Assembly: GCF_000178995.1 (NCBI RefSeq)
Contig: NZ_ADVZ01000005.1
Location: 124,001 to 188,000 of the forward strand
Direction: 5' to 3'
From: Afipia sp. 1NLS2
GTDB taxonomy: Bacteria; Pseudomonadota; Alphaproteobacteria; Rhizobiales; Xanthobacteraceae
Length of the DNA stretch: 64,000 bases
Below, in pieces: positions 55,706 to 64,000 of the stretch. Under the pieces are notes generated by a model. It did not search any database and was not told the DNA's origin. It worked only from the letters and a program-made list of their open reading frames with translations. The translations under genes were made by a program, and so were the position numbers. Position 1 is the first letter of the stretch. Each line of letters starts with the position of its first letter.

Positions 55706-56482
55706 GTGACGCAACATTCGCGCAATACGCCGCAATTCTATCTGACGGCGCCCACTCCCTGCCCGTATCTCGAAGGGTTCCAGGAGCGCAAGGTTTTCAC
55801 CCATCTGGTCGGCGACAAGGCAGGCGAGCTGAACGACCTGCTCACCCATGGCGGGTTTCGCCGTAGCCAGTCGATCGCCTATCGCCCCGCGTGCGATCTC
55901 TGTCGCGCCTGCGTTTCGGTCCGCGTCATTGCCGACGAGTTCCAGCCGTCGCGTAACCTGCGCAAGGTCCTCCACCGCAATGCCGATCTCGTCGGCGAGA
56001 TGCGCGAGGCGATTCCGACCTCCGAACAATATTCGGTGTTCCGCGCCTATCTCGATGCGCGCCACCATGATGGCGGCATGGCAGACATGACCGTACTCGA
56101 CTATGCGATGATGGTGGAAGACAGCCACGTCAGCACGAGCATCATCGAATATCGCCGCCGCACAGCGGACACCGGCATTACCGGCAAGGGCGGAGATCTG
56201 GTCGCGGTCGCGCTGACCGATATTCTCGGCGACGGCCTGTCGATGGTCTATTCGTTCTTCGAACCCGGCGAGCACGACCGCTCGCTCGGCACGTTCATGA
56301 TCCTCGATCACATCGCCCGCGCCCGTAACATGGGCTTGCCCTACGTCTATCTCGGCTACTGGATCGATGGATCGAGCAAGATGAGTTACAAGGGCCGCTT
56401 CCTGCCGCAGCAGCGGCTTGCGCCGAATGGATGGGTGCGCGTCGATGTCAACGGCGCGGCCGCATCCGAGCCGCAGGATTAA
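55706..56482 (+). CDS. bpt: Aspartate/glutamate leucyltransferase (arginyltransferase family)
   Basis: A 258-residue aminoacyl-tRNA-protein transferase of the N-degron pathway that adds Leu (Bpt type) to N-terminal Asp/Glu so that ClpS/ClpAP can degrade the protein. The conserved [13 protein letters not shown], cysteine cluster [50 protein letters not shown] and FLPQQRL-like end are present. The start is a GTG. Bacterial members are usually Leu-transferases; Arg use cannot be excluded by sequence. It is alone on its transcript apart from the RDD gene. Confidence 0.9.
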   Translation: MTQHSRNTPQFYLTAPTPCPYLEGFQERKVFTHLVGDKAGELNDLLTHGGFRRSQSIAYRPACDLCRACVSVRVIADEFQPSRNLRKVLHRNADLVGEMREAIPTSEQYSVFRAYLDARHHDGGMADMTVLDYAMMVEDSHVSTSIIEYRRRTADTGITGKGGDLVAVALTDILGDGLSMVYSFFEPGEHDRSLGTFMILDHIARARNMGLPYVYLGYWIDGSSKMSYKGRFLPQQRLAPNGWVRVDVNGAAASEPQD

Positions 56483-56675
56483 ACCGCTTCGCGGTCAGTC
56501 GCGGTAAATCAAATACTCTCGCGTCTCACATAATGAACTACGATGCTTGCAACCTCACGGCGAGCGTCCATTCGTCGCGTGCGAACTATTGTTTTTTTAT
56601 ATCGCATCGGCGTTCAATGCCGCCCTGAGGAATCCCATCGCCTTCACCGGGCGATGCATCAAGAAGGGGCAATAC

Positions 56676-57668
56676 ATGTTCAACCGACATTCCGGCATGA
56701 TCGCAACAGTCGCCTTCAGCCTGATCGCCATTCAGCCGGCATTTGCGGCTTCACAGGATAAGCACGATCTGCCTGAGCCGTTTTTGAGCATGGAGAAAAA
56801 TTATCTGAAGGAAACGCCCGACCTTCAGAAGGTGATGGACGTCATGATCGCCACCGAGGAGCGACAGGTGAAGGACCCAACGCAGGACATCCTCCACAAC
56901 CGGCTCTGCGCCGCATTCGTTTACAGGATGGCAAACGATCAGAAGATGCCCGCCGCCGACAAGCGATTGGCTCTCGCCGGCGATATCCTGCACAACATCG
57001 CCAAGGAAGAGAAAGAATCGGTGCTGACCAACCCGGACCAACTCTCCAAGGCCCGCGACATGGTCGTGCGGCTGCGCAAGGCCGGCTTCCTGAAAAATTC
57101 GCCGAATTTCTGGAACGACGAGAGCGTTCTGACAAATCCTAAAATCGGCAACAACCACGCGCTGATCCACAATATCACCGGCGCGGTCATGGCAGGCGAC
57201 TTGCTGCGGCAGGTCGGCGGTTATTCGGACAAGGAAATCGAAACCATCGAGGCTGCCGTCGTCGAGCATTCGACCGGCTATTGGTATTTCCGTGACTCGA
57301 TCGACAAGGCTGCCGGCAAGAAAGGCGCCTGGGAAACCGTCTATCCCGAGCCGGAAAACGACATCGCCAAGTTCACGCATGATGCCGATCTGATCTCGCA
57401 ATTCGTGCCGGAATCGGTCGTGCCGGATGGCAGCAAATGGCGCGGGCTTGCCAAGAAGCGCTGGGGCGCCAAGACGCCTCAGGAGGAAGGCCACATCGTC
57501 TATTACGTTTTCCAGCGCCTGTTCGACGAGGCCAAGACTCCCTCGGGCAAGGAAATGGCCCGTGAACGCTGGAACGAGATCGCCCCTGCCCTCATCAAGC
57601 TGATGGGATTGAAGGAAGGCGACGACCCGATCAAGATTCTCGGCGTGCCTTCGGTGTTCGCAAGCTGA
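56676..57668 (+). CDS. Secreted HD-domain-like protein
   Basis: A 330-residue exported protein. Residues 1-28 form a signal peptide ending PAFA before ASQDKHD. The mature protein is helical and resembles an HD phosphohydrolase: HNRLCAAFVYRMA, then GDILHNIAKE where HD would be (here His-Asn), HALIHNITGAVMAGDLL, IEAAVVEHSTGYWYF and FTHDADLISQFVPE with His and Asp. So the metal pair of the first motif is altered and catalysis is uncertain. AAGGGG precedes the ATG. Substrate, if any, would be periplasmic, which is unusual for the HD family. No partner gene is adjacent. Confidence 0.6.
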   Translation: MFNRHSGMIATVAFSLIAIQPAFAASQDKHDLPEPFLSMEKNYLKETPDLQKVMDVMIATEERQVKDPTQDILHNRLCAAFVYRMANDQKMPAADKRLALAGDILHNIAKEEKESVLTNPDQLSKARDMVVRLRKAGFLKNSPNFWNDESVLTNPKIGNNHALIHNITGAVMAGDLLRQVGGYSDKEIETIEAAVVEHSTGYWYFRDSIDKAAGKKGAWETVYPEPENDIAKFTHDADLISQFVPESVVPDGSKWRGLAKKRWGAKTPQEEGHIVYYVFQRLFDEAKTPSGKEMARERWNEIAPALIKLMGLKEGDDPIKILGVPSVFAS

Positions 57669-57710
57669 CGCTGCCCTCGCGCTTCATGGCACAAGTCGTG
57701 TTCGGTTTCG

Positions 57711-59090
57711 CTACGCCCCCGTGACGAAATCGAACACCAGCTTGGCGTTCAACACGATGACCACGACCGCCGTCACCGCGGCTGCCGCGGTCAGCCAGCG
57801 GGGCGCCACGAACACGCCCATCTTGGCGCGGCTCCCGGTGAACATCACCAGCGGCACGATGGCGAACGGCAATTGCAGGCTCAGCACCACCTGACTCAAA
57901 ATCAGAAGCTCGCCTGAGCCTTTCGCGCCATACCAGATCGTCACCAGCGCCGCCGGCACGATGGCGATGGCACGGGTGATGAGACGGCGCAGCCACGGCG
58001 CGATACGGATGTTGATGAAGCCTTCCATCACGATCTGGCCGGACAGCGTCGCTGTCACCGTCGAATTCAACCCGCAGCACAACAACGCTACGCCGAACAG
58101 CGTCGGCGCCCAGCTCGAGCCCAGCATCGGCGCGAGCAGCGCATGGGCGCGATCGAGCTCAGCGACCTCGTGATTGCCTGCGGCGTTGAAAGTCGCCGCC
58201 GCCAGAATCAGGATCGATGCGTTGATGGTCAGCGCAAGGCACAGCGCGAAGGTCGAATCGATGGTCGAGAGCTTGATCGCCTCGCGCTTGTCCGCCTCGG
58301 TCGGCCCGTAGCCGCGCGTCTGCACCAGACCGGAATGCAGATAGAGATTATGCGGCATCACCGTCGCGCCGAGAATGCCGAGCGCGAGATAGAGCATGTC
58401 GGGATTACGCACGATCTCGACGGTCGGGGCGAAGCCCCGGATCACCGCACCCCAGTCGGGATTCGCCAGCGCGATCTGGATCGCAAAGCACGCCGCGATC
58501 ACGCCGAGCAACGCGACGACGAACGCCTCCACCCAGCGAAAGCCCAGCGCCTGCAGAGCGAGGATCAGGAACACATCGAGCGCGGTGATCAGCACGCCGA
58601 TCTCGAGCGGAATGCCGAACAGGAGATTGAGGCCGATAGCAGTGCCGATAATCTCGGCGAGGTCAGTGGCGCTGATGGCGATTTCCGCGAACAGCCACAG
58701 CGGCCACGCCACCCATCGCGGGTAGGCATCGCGGCAGGCCTGCGCGAGATCGCGCCCCGCGCCGACGCCGAGCCGCGCACACAGCGATTGCAGGATGATC
58801 GCCATGATGTTGGAGATTAGCGCGACCGAGAGCAGCGCATAGCCGAACTTCGAGCCGCCCGCGAGCGAGGTCGCCCAGTTGCCGGGGTCCATGTAGCCGA
58901 CGGCGACGAGGTAGCCCGGCCCGAGGAAGGCCACCAGCTTGGCCCAGAACGAGCCGCCCTGCTTTACCCTGATCGAGCCGAACACATCGGCCAGCGAAGG
59001 CTCGCGATTGGGCGCGCGCCAGCCGCTCTCGGCCGCGACGACGGGTCTCGCCGTGGGGTTAACCTGTGCATCCATTTCCATAGAATGCAT
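57711..59090 (-). CDS. mntH: Nramp-family divalent metal transporter MntH
   Basis: A 459-residue proton-coupled Mn2+/Fe2+ importer with about eleven helices. The first-helix metal site is MDPGNWATS (about 67-75), and the sixth helix has [18 protein letters not shown] with the Met and His of the family. The N-terminal 40 residues are hydrophilic. The ATG at 59090 is the first; others at 59081 and 59075 are possible and no Shine-Dalgarno decides. Two overlapping palindromes lie 7-30 bases upstream, so manganese- or iron-responsive repression is likely. It stands alone. Confidence 0.93.
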   Translation of the reverse strand: MHSMEMDAQVNPTARPVVAAESGWRAPNREPSLADVFGSIRVKQGGSFWAKLVAFLGPGYLVAVGYMDPGNWATSLAGGSKFGYALLSVALISNIMAIILQSLCARLGVGAGRDLAQACRDAYPRWVAWPLWLFAEIAISATDLAEIIGTAIGLNLLFGIPLEIGVLITALDVFLILALQALGFRWVEAFVVALLGVIAACFAIQIALANPDWGAVIRGFAPTVEIVRNPDMLYLALGILGATVMPHNLYLHSGLVQTRGYGPTEADKREAIKLSTIDSTFALCLALTINASILILAAATFNAAGNHEVAELDRAHALLAPMLGSSWAPTLFGVALLCCGLNSTVTATLSGQIVMEGFINIRIAPWLRRLITRAIAIVPAALVTIWYGAKGSGELLILSQVVLSLQLPFAIVPLVMFTGSRAKMGVFVAPRWLTAAAAVTAVVVIVLNAKLVFDFVTGA

Positions 59091-59096
59091 GACCAC

Positions 59097-59120
59097 GCAT
59101 CTAGATGCAAGTGATTTGCA
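59097..59120. promoter_or_regulatory. Overlapping palindromes at mntH (Mur/MntR-type operator)
   Basis: GCATCTAGATGC (59097-59108) is a perfect palindrome. TGCAA-N5-TTGCA (59106-59120) is another, and they share three bases. TGCAA/TTGCA repeats are the known pattern of manganese-responsive Fur-family (Mur) sites in rhizobial mntH and sit promoters. Confidence 0.6.
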
Positions 59121-59126
59121 GAAGCG

Positions 59127-59621
59127 TTAGCTGATGGTTTCGCCGTCGCCGGGCTGCTTCGGGGCAATCGGGGTGAAAAGGCAGCGATCCGGCTTGAGGT
59201 CGATCAGCGGGGTTCCGTCGAGGCAATCCAGCCCCTGCACCGTCACCATGTTCCCCTCAACCCGTATGAGCTTGGCGACCGACGTGCCAATCGGATTCGG
59301 CCGCACCGGCGAGCGCAGCGAGAAAGTGCCGTGGACCTCGCCATTGCTAGCCGGACTCTGCAGCACGAGGTCGCGCCGCGATTGATCCAGCCAGTACAGG
59401 ACTTCGACGGTGGAATATTTCTCCAGCCCCTTCAGCGCGGGCACCCAGGGCTCGAAGATCTCAATGCGGCATTCGGGGCCGTCATGCCGCCCCTGCCGTG
59501 GTGTCATCATGCGATCGCTCCAGGGCGTGTGGATGCGGCCGATATAGGTCAGCCCAGCATCGGTCGGCGCTGGCGGCGTGACGGCGACTTCACCTTCACG
59601 GATTTCATTGCGGCGGACCAT
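59127..59621 (-). CDS. trmO: tRNA (N6-threonylcarbamoyladenosine) methyltransferase TrmO
   Basis: A 164-residue SAM-dependent enzyme that methylates t6A37 in certain tRNAs. GLTYIGRIHTPWSDR, GLEKYSTVEVLYWLDQSRRD, SPVRPNPIGTSVAKLI (with the conserved RPNPIG) and LDCLDGTPLIDLKP are the UPF0066/TsaA signature. The ATG at 59621 has AGGAG six bases upstream, so I prefer it over earlier in-frame starts. It lies just downstream of a hairpin and upstream of mntH on the same strand, but is not co-regulated in an obvious way. Confidence 0.93.
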   Translation of the reverse strand: MVRRNEIREGEVAVTPPAPTDAGLTYIGRIHTPWSDRMMTPRQGRHDGPECRIEIFEPWVPALKGLEKYSTVEVLYWLDQSRRDLVLQSPASNGEVHGTFSLRSPVRPNPIGTSVAKLIRVEGNMVTVQGLDCLDGTPLIDLKPDRCLFTPIAPKQPGDGETIS

Positions 59622-59845
59622 CGCGCTCTCCTGAGACATCCCGTCATTCCGGGGCGTGAGCACCGCGAATGGGCCCGGAATCTCGACATGAGTAAGCACT
59701 TTGTCAAACCGGATCATGACCCTTTCGCCCCGCTTGCGGGAAGAGAGGCAATCATAAAGGGAAACGCAGATAGAGATATTGAGTGAGCGCAATGCTCCTC
59801 ACGCGGATCGCCACCGCGCGTCGCAAACGCGCTTACGGCAATCCG

Positions 59846-59871
59846 ACCTCTCCCCGTAAACGGGGAGAGGT
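59846..59871. repeat. Strong hairpin between trmO and parC
   Basis: ACCTCTCCCCG and CGGGGAGAGGT flank a four-base TAAA loop, 11 pairs. No T-run follows on either strand. It lies just beyond the parC stop and may act as an atypical terminator or RNA stabiliser. Confidence 0.5.
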
Positions 59872-59878
59872 AAAGCTG

Positions 59879-62134
59879 CTAGCCAATCCCCTTGCCGAAC
59901 TTGTTCGACTTCGGAAAGCCCTTCGGCGGCAGGCGGCCGGCGTCGGCGCGGTTGCCGCGCCAGTCGGACAATTCCTTCCATGTCGCGGAGAATTCGCGGC
60001 CGGCAGAATCCTTCCACGTCAGCCCTTCCTTGGCGGTGAAGGTGGTGATGTCCGACAGGCCGCCGTCCTTGTAGCGTTGCAGGCGTACACCGCGCCCGCG
60101 CGCCATTTCCGGCACCTGATCGAGCGGGAAGATCAGCATCTTGCGGTTCTCGCCGATCACCGCAACGGTGTCGCCCGCCACGGTGCAGATCGCGGCCGCC
60201 TCGTTCGGCGCGGTGACGTTGAGCACCTGCTTGCCCTTGCGGGTGTTGCCGACGCAATCATCCTCGTTGACGACGAAGCCCTGCCCGTCATGGCTCGCGA
60301 TCAGGAATTTGCGCCCGCCGGTGTTGACGAACAGCGACACGATATTCGCATCGCCTTCGAGATCGATGAAGCTGCGGATCGGATCGCCATGGCCACGACC
60401 GCCGGGCAGCTTCTGCGCATCCAGCGTGTAAAAGCGGCCATGAGTGCCGAGTAGCAGCAGCTTCGAGGTGGTTTCAGCGAAGAACGAAATGCCTAAGCGG
60501 TCGTCTGTCTTGAACGTGAGGTTCGACAGATCTTCGACGTGCCCCTTGAGTGTGCGAACCCAACCCTTGTCGGAGACGACGACCGTGATCGGCTCGCGCT
60601 CGATCAGAGCCTCCTCGATGGCGGCAAGGTCATGCTCCGGCGCGTCAGCGAACTGGGTGCGGCGTTTGCCGAGCGCTGTCTTCGGCCCGAACAGTTCGCG
60701 AACCTTCTTGACCTGCTCGCCGACCTTCTTCCACTGCTCGTCCTGGGAAGCGAGCACAGCCTTGAGGTCTTTCAACTCGGCGCGCAGCTTCTTGTCCTCG
60801 CCGCGGATCTCCATTTCCTCCAGCTTGCGCAAATTGCGCAGTCGCATGTTGAGGATGGAATCGGCCTGGATGTCGGTGAGCTTGAAGGTCTTGATGAGGA
60901 CGGGCTTCGGCTCGTCCTCGGTGCGGATGATCTTGATGACCTTGTCGAGGTTGAGATACGCGATCAGGTAGCCGCCGAGCACTTCGAGACGGTGCTCGAT
61001 CTGGCTCTTGCGATGGTTGGAGCGGCGCACCAGCACGTCGCGCAGATGATCGAGCCACTCGCGCAGGCACTCGGCGAGGCCCAGCACCTTGGGGATGCGG
61101 CCCTTCACCAGCACGTTGAGGTTCAGCGGAATCCGGCTCTCAAGATCGGTCTGCTTGAACAGCGTCTCCATCAGGACTTCGGGATCGACGTTCTTCGACT
61201 TCGGCTCGATGACGATGCGGATGTCCTCGGCCGATTCATCGCGAATATCGCCGACGAGGTGCAGCTTCTTCTCGTTGAGAAGCTCGGCGATGCGCTCGAT
61301 CAGCCGAGACTTCTGCACCAGCCATGGAATTTCAGTGACGACGATGTTCCAGGTGCCACGCGCGCCATCTTCCTGATGCCATTTGGCGCGCACACGGAAA
61401 CCGCCGCGCCCGGTGGCGTAGGCCTCGGCGATCGAGTCCTGCGAATCCACCACGATGCCACCGGTCGGAAAGTCCGGGCCCTTGACGTAACGTAACAGGC
61501 CGCGCGTCTTGGTCGCGGGCTTGTCGATGAGATGCAACGCAGCGTCGCACAACTCGGCGGCATTGTGCGGCGGGATCGAGGTCGCCATGCCGACCGCGAT
61601 GCCCTGCGCGCCGTTGGCGAGGAGATTCGGAAAACCGCCCGGCAAGACGACCGGTTCCTTATCGCTGCCGTCATAGGTCGGGCGAAACTCGACCGCGTCC
61701 TCGTCAAGCCCTTCCAGCAGCAGGCGCGCCACGTCGGTCAGGCGCGATTCGGTGTAACGCATCGCCGCCGGGTTATCGCCGTCGACGTTGCCGAAATTGC
61801 CCTGCCCGTCGACCAGCGGATAGCGCGAGGAAAAGTCCTGGGCGAGGCGCACCAGCGCGTCGTAGATCGCCTGGTCGCCGTGCGGGTGGAATCCGCCCAT
61901 CACGTCGCCGACGATCTTGGCGGATTTCTTGAACGGCGAACTTGGATCAAGCCGCAGCAACCGCATACCGTAGAGGATGCGCCGGTGAACCGGCTTCAGC
62001 CCGTCACGCGCGTCCGGCAGCGCCCGGTGCATGATGGTGGAGAGCGCGTAAGCGAGGTAGCGCTCCTCGAGCGCCTCACGCAGCGCGACTTCCTGAATGT
62101 CCTGCGGTTCGGGGGGAATCAGTGTCTTGCCCAT
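59879..62134 (-). CDS. parC: DNA topoisomerase IV subunit A
   Basis: A 751-residue type IIA topoisomerase subunit that, with ParE, unlinks daughter chromosomes. Conserved: [28 protein letters not shown] (as two halves), [26 protein letters not shown] and the catalytic Tyr in [11 protein letters not shown] coiled-coil and C-terminal beta-propeller-like DNA-wrapping domain follow (GLKEVRT-like repeats are weak; [17 protein letters not shown] is present). The start at 62134 ([12 protein letters not shown]) fits the family. It stands alone; parE is not in the window. Confidence 0.95.
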   Translation of the reverse strand: MGKTLIPPEPQDIQEVALREALEERYLAYALSTIMHRALPDARDGLKPVHRRILYGMRLLRLDPSSPFKKSAKIVGDVMGGFHPHGDQAIYDALVRLAQDFSSRYPLVDGQGNFGNVDGDNPAAMRYTESRLTDVARLLLEGLDEDAVEFRPTYDGSDKEPVVLPGGFPNLLANGAQGIAVGMATSIPPHNAAELCDAALHLIDKPATKTRGLLRYVKGPDFPTGGIVVDSQDSIAEAYATGRGGFRVRAKWHQEDGARGTWNIVVTEIPWLVQKSRLIERIAELLNEKKLHLVGDIRDESAEDIRIVIEPKSKNVDPEVLMETLFKQTDLESRIPLNLNVLVKGRIPKVLGLAECLREWLDHLRDVLVRRSNHRKSQIEHRLEVLGGYLIAYLNLDKVIKIIRTEDEPKPVLIKTFKLTDIQADSILNMRLRNLRKLEEMEIRGEDKKLRAELKDLKAVLASQDEQWKKVGEQVKKVRELFGPKTALGKRRTQFADAPEHDLAAIEEALIEREPITVVVSDKGWVRTLKGHVEDLSNLTFKTDDRLGISFFAETTSKLLLLGTHGRFYTLDAQKLPGGRGHGDPIRSFIDLEGDANIVSLFVNTGGRKFLIASHDGQGFVVNEDDCVGNTRKGKQVLNVTAPNEAAAICTVAGDTVAVIGENRKMLIFPLDQVPEMARGRGVRLQRYKDGGLSDITTFTAKEGLTWKDSAGREFSATWKELSDWRGNRADAGRLPPKGFPKSNKFGKGIG

Positions 62135-62338
62135 GCCGCAGGGGTTAACGCCTGCCGCTGGGCGGGACAAGGATGGAATGAAACCGTCGAATCAGCCGGA
62201 CGGCCAATTTTCTCTGCTCCGGACCGCAGACCTCATGACAAAGCCCGATGCCCTGATATTGTCAAAGAGTTCCAGTTCCATGGAACCAGAGCGGATCGGA
62301 TGGGTTGCCGCATTGAAAGGACCCACAGGAGGAGAAAA

Positions 62339-62593
62339 ATGAAACGTGTCGTTCTGACCGCCCTTGCCGCAGTCACCCTCGCGGGTGCGGCCACCTTGGC
62401 CAGCCCGCGTGCTGAAGCCATGACGCTGCCCGGCATCACCGGCGCGCCATCGACCCAAACCGAAAACGTCGCTCTGGTCTGCCGCCGTGTCTGGAACGGC
62501 TGGCAGTGGGTACGTAGCTGCTACCGCACCGGCCCGCGCTATTATGGCCCGCGTCCCTATTATGGTCCGCGCCGCTACTACCGCCGTTGGTGA
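62339..62593 (+). CDS. Small secreted Tyr/Arg/Pro-rich protein, hypothetical
   Basis: An 84-residue exported protein. Residues 1-27 form a signal peptide ending SPRAEA before MTLPGITG. The mature part has two cysteines (ALVCRR and RSCYRT) and an aromatic tail of repeating PYYGPRRYY-like units. GGAGG precedes the ATG at ideal spacing and a terminator follows, so it is a real transcript unit. It resembles the secreted protein at 2030 in composition but not in sequence. Function unknown. Confidence 0.75.
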   Translation: MKRVVLTALAAVTLAGAATLASPRAEAMTLPGITGAPSTQTENVALVCRRVWNGWQWVRSCYRTGPRYYGPRPYYGPRRYYRRW

Positions 62594-62613
62594 CCAGCGG
62601 CTGACCGATTTGC

Positions 62614-62645
62614 AAAACGGGCCGGATTTCCGGCCCGTTTTTTAT
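62614..62645 (+). terminator. Rho-independent terminator after the secreted protein
   Basis: The stem AAACGGGCCGG/CCGGCCCGTTT with a short loop is followed by a T-run, 21 bases beyond the stop. Confidence 0.92.
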
Positions 62646-62661
62646 TGCGGCCGATTGACCC

Positions 62662-63411
62662 TTATCCGGCGGCCAACTGCACCCAGGACCGCGCCACCGC
62701 CGCGATAAACCCGTCCCGCGCATCGGAGTGGCCCTGCCCGCGCGGCTCCAGCACGTTGCGCAGCAGGAACAGGCCGGTCAGCCGAAAGCCCTCCATCATG
62801 TCCCGCTCGGTTTCGGCGCCGCTGTCCTCATGACCCGCGCGCAGGAACGGCGGCAGCGGCAGTAACCGTTCGCGCCAAGGTTCCCCGGCGGCACGGGACA
62901 CCGCGCAGCCCGACTTGGGCGACACATAGATCAGGTCGGCTTGCGCACCCGTCGCGGCGCAACTGGACAGATCGAGGCCGAAGCCGAGCTCGTCCAGCAT
63001 CGCCATCTCGAAACGGACGACATGCGTGGCCGCGACGACAGGCTCATCGAAGTCATCGAGAATCGCCTCGAGCAATTCGTAAATGCCGTCATGCGGGGCA
63101 CGCTCCGGCAACAGCCGCGCCAGCGCCGCGAGATGCGTGATGCCATAGGCGGCGTGAGGGCACGCCAGCATGGTGGCCGCGCGCAATTGCGTCCCCTCGA
63201 TCGCGTAATAGCCGAGATGTTCGTCGAGCCGGGCGCGCCAGACCGCGCTGACCGAATTGCCCGGCTGCAGCAGCGGCCGCATCCGCGTCCCCGCGCCGCC
63301 ACGCACCAGCCCGAGATGGCGGCCATGGCTGCGCGTCAGCAACTCGACAATGGCACTCGATTCGCCATGTCGCCGCGTGCCGAGGATGATGCCTTCGTCG
63401 GTCCACTCCAT
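62662..63411 (-). CDS. recO: DNA repair protein RecO
   Basis: A 249-residue protein that loads RecA with RecF/RecR. The N-terminal OB fold starts [19 protein letters not shown], with [18 protein letters not shown]; the helical domain follows with the zinc-site region [25 protein letters not shown], where the usual four cysteines are reduced to two or three. The end VLEPRGQ...[11 protein letters not shown] is poorly conserved. It lies downstream of era, a known pairing (era-recO), separated by a small membrane protein gene. Confidence 0.92.
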   Translation of the reverse strand: MEWTDEGIILGTRRHGESSAIVELLTRSHGRHLGLVRGGAGTRMRPLLQPGNSVSAVWRARLDEHLGYYAIEGTQLRAATMLACPHAAYGITHLAALARLLPERAPHDGIYELLEAILDDFDEPVVAATHVVRFEMAMLDELGFGLDLSSCAATGAQADLIYVSPKSGCAVSRAAGEPWRERLLPLPPFLRAGHEDSGAETERDMMEGFRLTGLFLLRNVLEPRGQGHSDARDGFIAAVARSWVQLAAG

Positions 63412-63500
63412 GAATCGAATCTTACACGATCCGGCACAAAACCGCGTTGCCGGGATCGCCTCTCAGACCAGAATATTATCCGCAAAACACCGGCGCGTTG

Positions 63501-63890
63501 TCAGGACTGAAACCAGCCTTCCGCGTCGCCGGTAAAGGACTGGTAGATCCCGAGAGCCGTCAGCACCGCCGAGCAGATATCGATCATGCTCGCAAGCGAC
63601 CAGCCGTCATGGCGCAGGACGCTCGTGAGCGTGAGGATCGACAGGCCGAGCGAGACCATCAGCACCAGGCGCGCCCAGTTGCGCCGCTGATGGGCTGCGA
63701 CCCACACCAGATGGCAAAACAACAGAATCAGGCCCGCGCTGAAGATCGCGGAGGCCGCCACGTTAATCTGTGGCACGTCTTCGGGGATCGGACGCAAGGG
63801 AAACGAAAGCGTATCCAGCAGCAGCGAGGCATAAAGACAAATTTCAAAACGCCGCACATTCTCCGGTACGACAGGCTCAAAGCCTTTCAT
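63501..63890 (-). CDS. Small four-helix membrane protein, hypothetical
   Basis: A 129-residue protein with four hydrophobic segments: ICLYASLLLDTLSFPL, VAASAIFSAGLILLFCHLVW, LVLMVSLGLSILTLTSVLRH and SMIDICSAVLTALGIYQSF. Topology resembles small DUF2127/DUF6644-type membrane proteins, but I do not recognise a family. The ATG at 63890 overlaps the era stop in ATGA, so translation is coupled to era; recO follows 89 bases later. This insertion between era and recO is not universal. Confidence 0.75.
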   Translation of the reverse strand: MKGFEPVVPENVRRFEICLYASLLLDTLSFPLRPIPEDVPQINVAASAIFSAGLILLFCHLVWVAAHQRRNWARLVLMVSLGLSILTLTSVLRHDGWSLASMIDICSAVLTALGIYQSFTGDAEGWFQS

Positions 63891-64000
63891 TCCTTCGGAA
63901 ACTCCAGTCCCATCTCCCGGTAACGCTCGGGATCGTCGCCCCAATTGTCGCGTACCTTCACGAACAGGAACAGGTGCACTTTCTGTCCGAGAATGTCGGC
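63887..64000 (-). CDS. era: GTPase Era, C-terminal part
   Basis: The last 37 residues of Era, a GTP-binding 16S rRNA chaperone needed for 30S maturation. The visible part is the end of the KH domain: QKVHLFLFVKVRDNWGDDPERY and REMGLEFPKE at the C-terminus, which is typical for Era of Rhizobiales. The rest lies outside the window. Its stop overlaps the start of the small membrane protein gene. Assignment rests on this tail alone. Confidence 0.88.
   Translation of the reverse strand, partial: ADILGQKVHLFLFVKVRDNWGDDPERYREMGLEFPKE

Overview
The window is about 64 kb of high-GC chromosomal DNA from an alphaproteobacterium. It most resembles the Nitrobacteraceae/Bradyrhizobiaceae (Bradyrhizobium, Afipia, Rhodopseudomonas, Nitrobacter type). 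I infer this from gene order and families: tig-clpP-clpX-lon, glnB-glnA behind a sigma-54 promoter, glyA-nrdR-ribD-ribE-ribH-nusB-thiL, a K+-independent proton pyrophosphatase, an LdtR-type MarR regulator, a Mg-type HemB, an arginyltransferase-family (Bpt-type) protein, and a REP-like palindrome of a kind seen in these genomes. No phage, insertion sequence, CRISPR array, plasmid gene or rRNA was seen. Nearly everything is core chromosome; the most accessory-looking part is the polysaccharide block at 25.4-34.1 kb.

Layout. 0-2.4 kb: end of pepT, a small membrane peptide, a family 2 glycosyltransferase, tRNA-Val and a small secreted protein. 2.4-9.4 kb: the proteostasis block lon, clpX, clpP, tig (all minus) and tRNA-Leu. 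9.5-12.4 kb: a Tat-exported cupredoxin-fold protein that has lost most copper ligands, convergent with the NAD(P)HX repair enzyme. 12.5-14.6 kb: nitrogen control (glnB, glnA). 14.6-19.1 kb: an Rrf2 regulator coupled to a thioredoxin-reductase-like flavoprotein, an AI-2E family permease, a small monooxygenase-fold protein and a diguanylate cyclase. 19.3-25.3 kb: rplM-rpsI, a thioesterase, a CoA-binding protein, metY, an FTR1 iron permease, ctaA and a DUF2842 protein.

25.4-34.1 kb: a compact polysaccharide cluster with a GNAT-fold acyltransferase, a Wzz/GumC-type protein with a defective kinase-like domain, a GT4 glycosyltransferase, an initiating sugar-phosphate transferase, a Wzy/ligase-like membrane protein and an LptF/G-type permease. 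34.4-37.2 kb: an EipA-like envelope protein, tRNA-Pro and an SGNH-fused acyltransferase. 37.4-42.9 kb: envelope and fatty-acid genes (UQCC-type chaperone, DUF177, plsX, fabH, ihfA, MerR) divergent from a bamE-type lipoprotein gene, then a 50-residue RMF/CrpP-like gene. 43-51 kb: hppA and the glyA-to-thiL riboflavin/thiamin/folate-C1 operon. 51-57.7 kb: small hypothetical genes, ldtR, a DUF6163-like protein, hemB, an RDD protein, bpt and a secreted HD-like protein. 57.7-64 kb: mntH behind overlapping palindromes, trmO, parC, a small secreted protein, recO, a small membrane protein and the end of era.

The non-coding signals I trust most are three tRNAs, ten rho-independent terminators, the sigma-54 promoter of glnBA, the palindromes at mntH and the REP-like element near 37.2 kb. 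I found no clear evidence of a wholly new system. The best leads are the minimal polysaccharide cluster, the secreted HD-like protein with an HD-to-HN change, the RMF-like gene with a duplicated ribosome-binding site and a possible stress promoter, and the copper-ligand-poor oxidase homologue.
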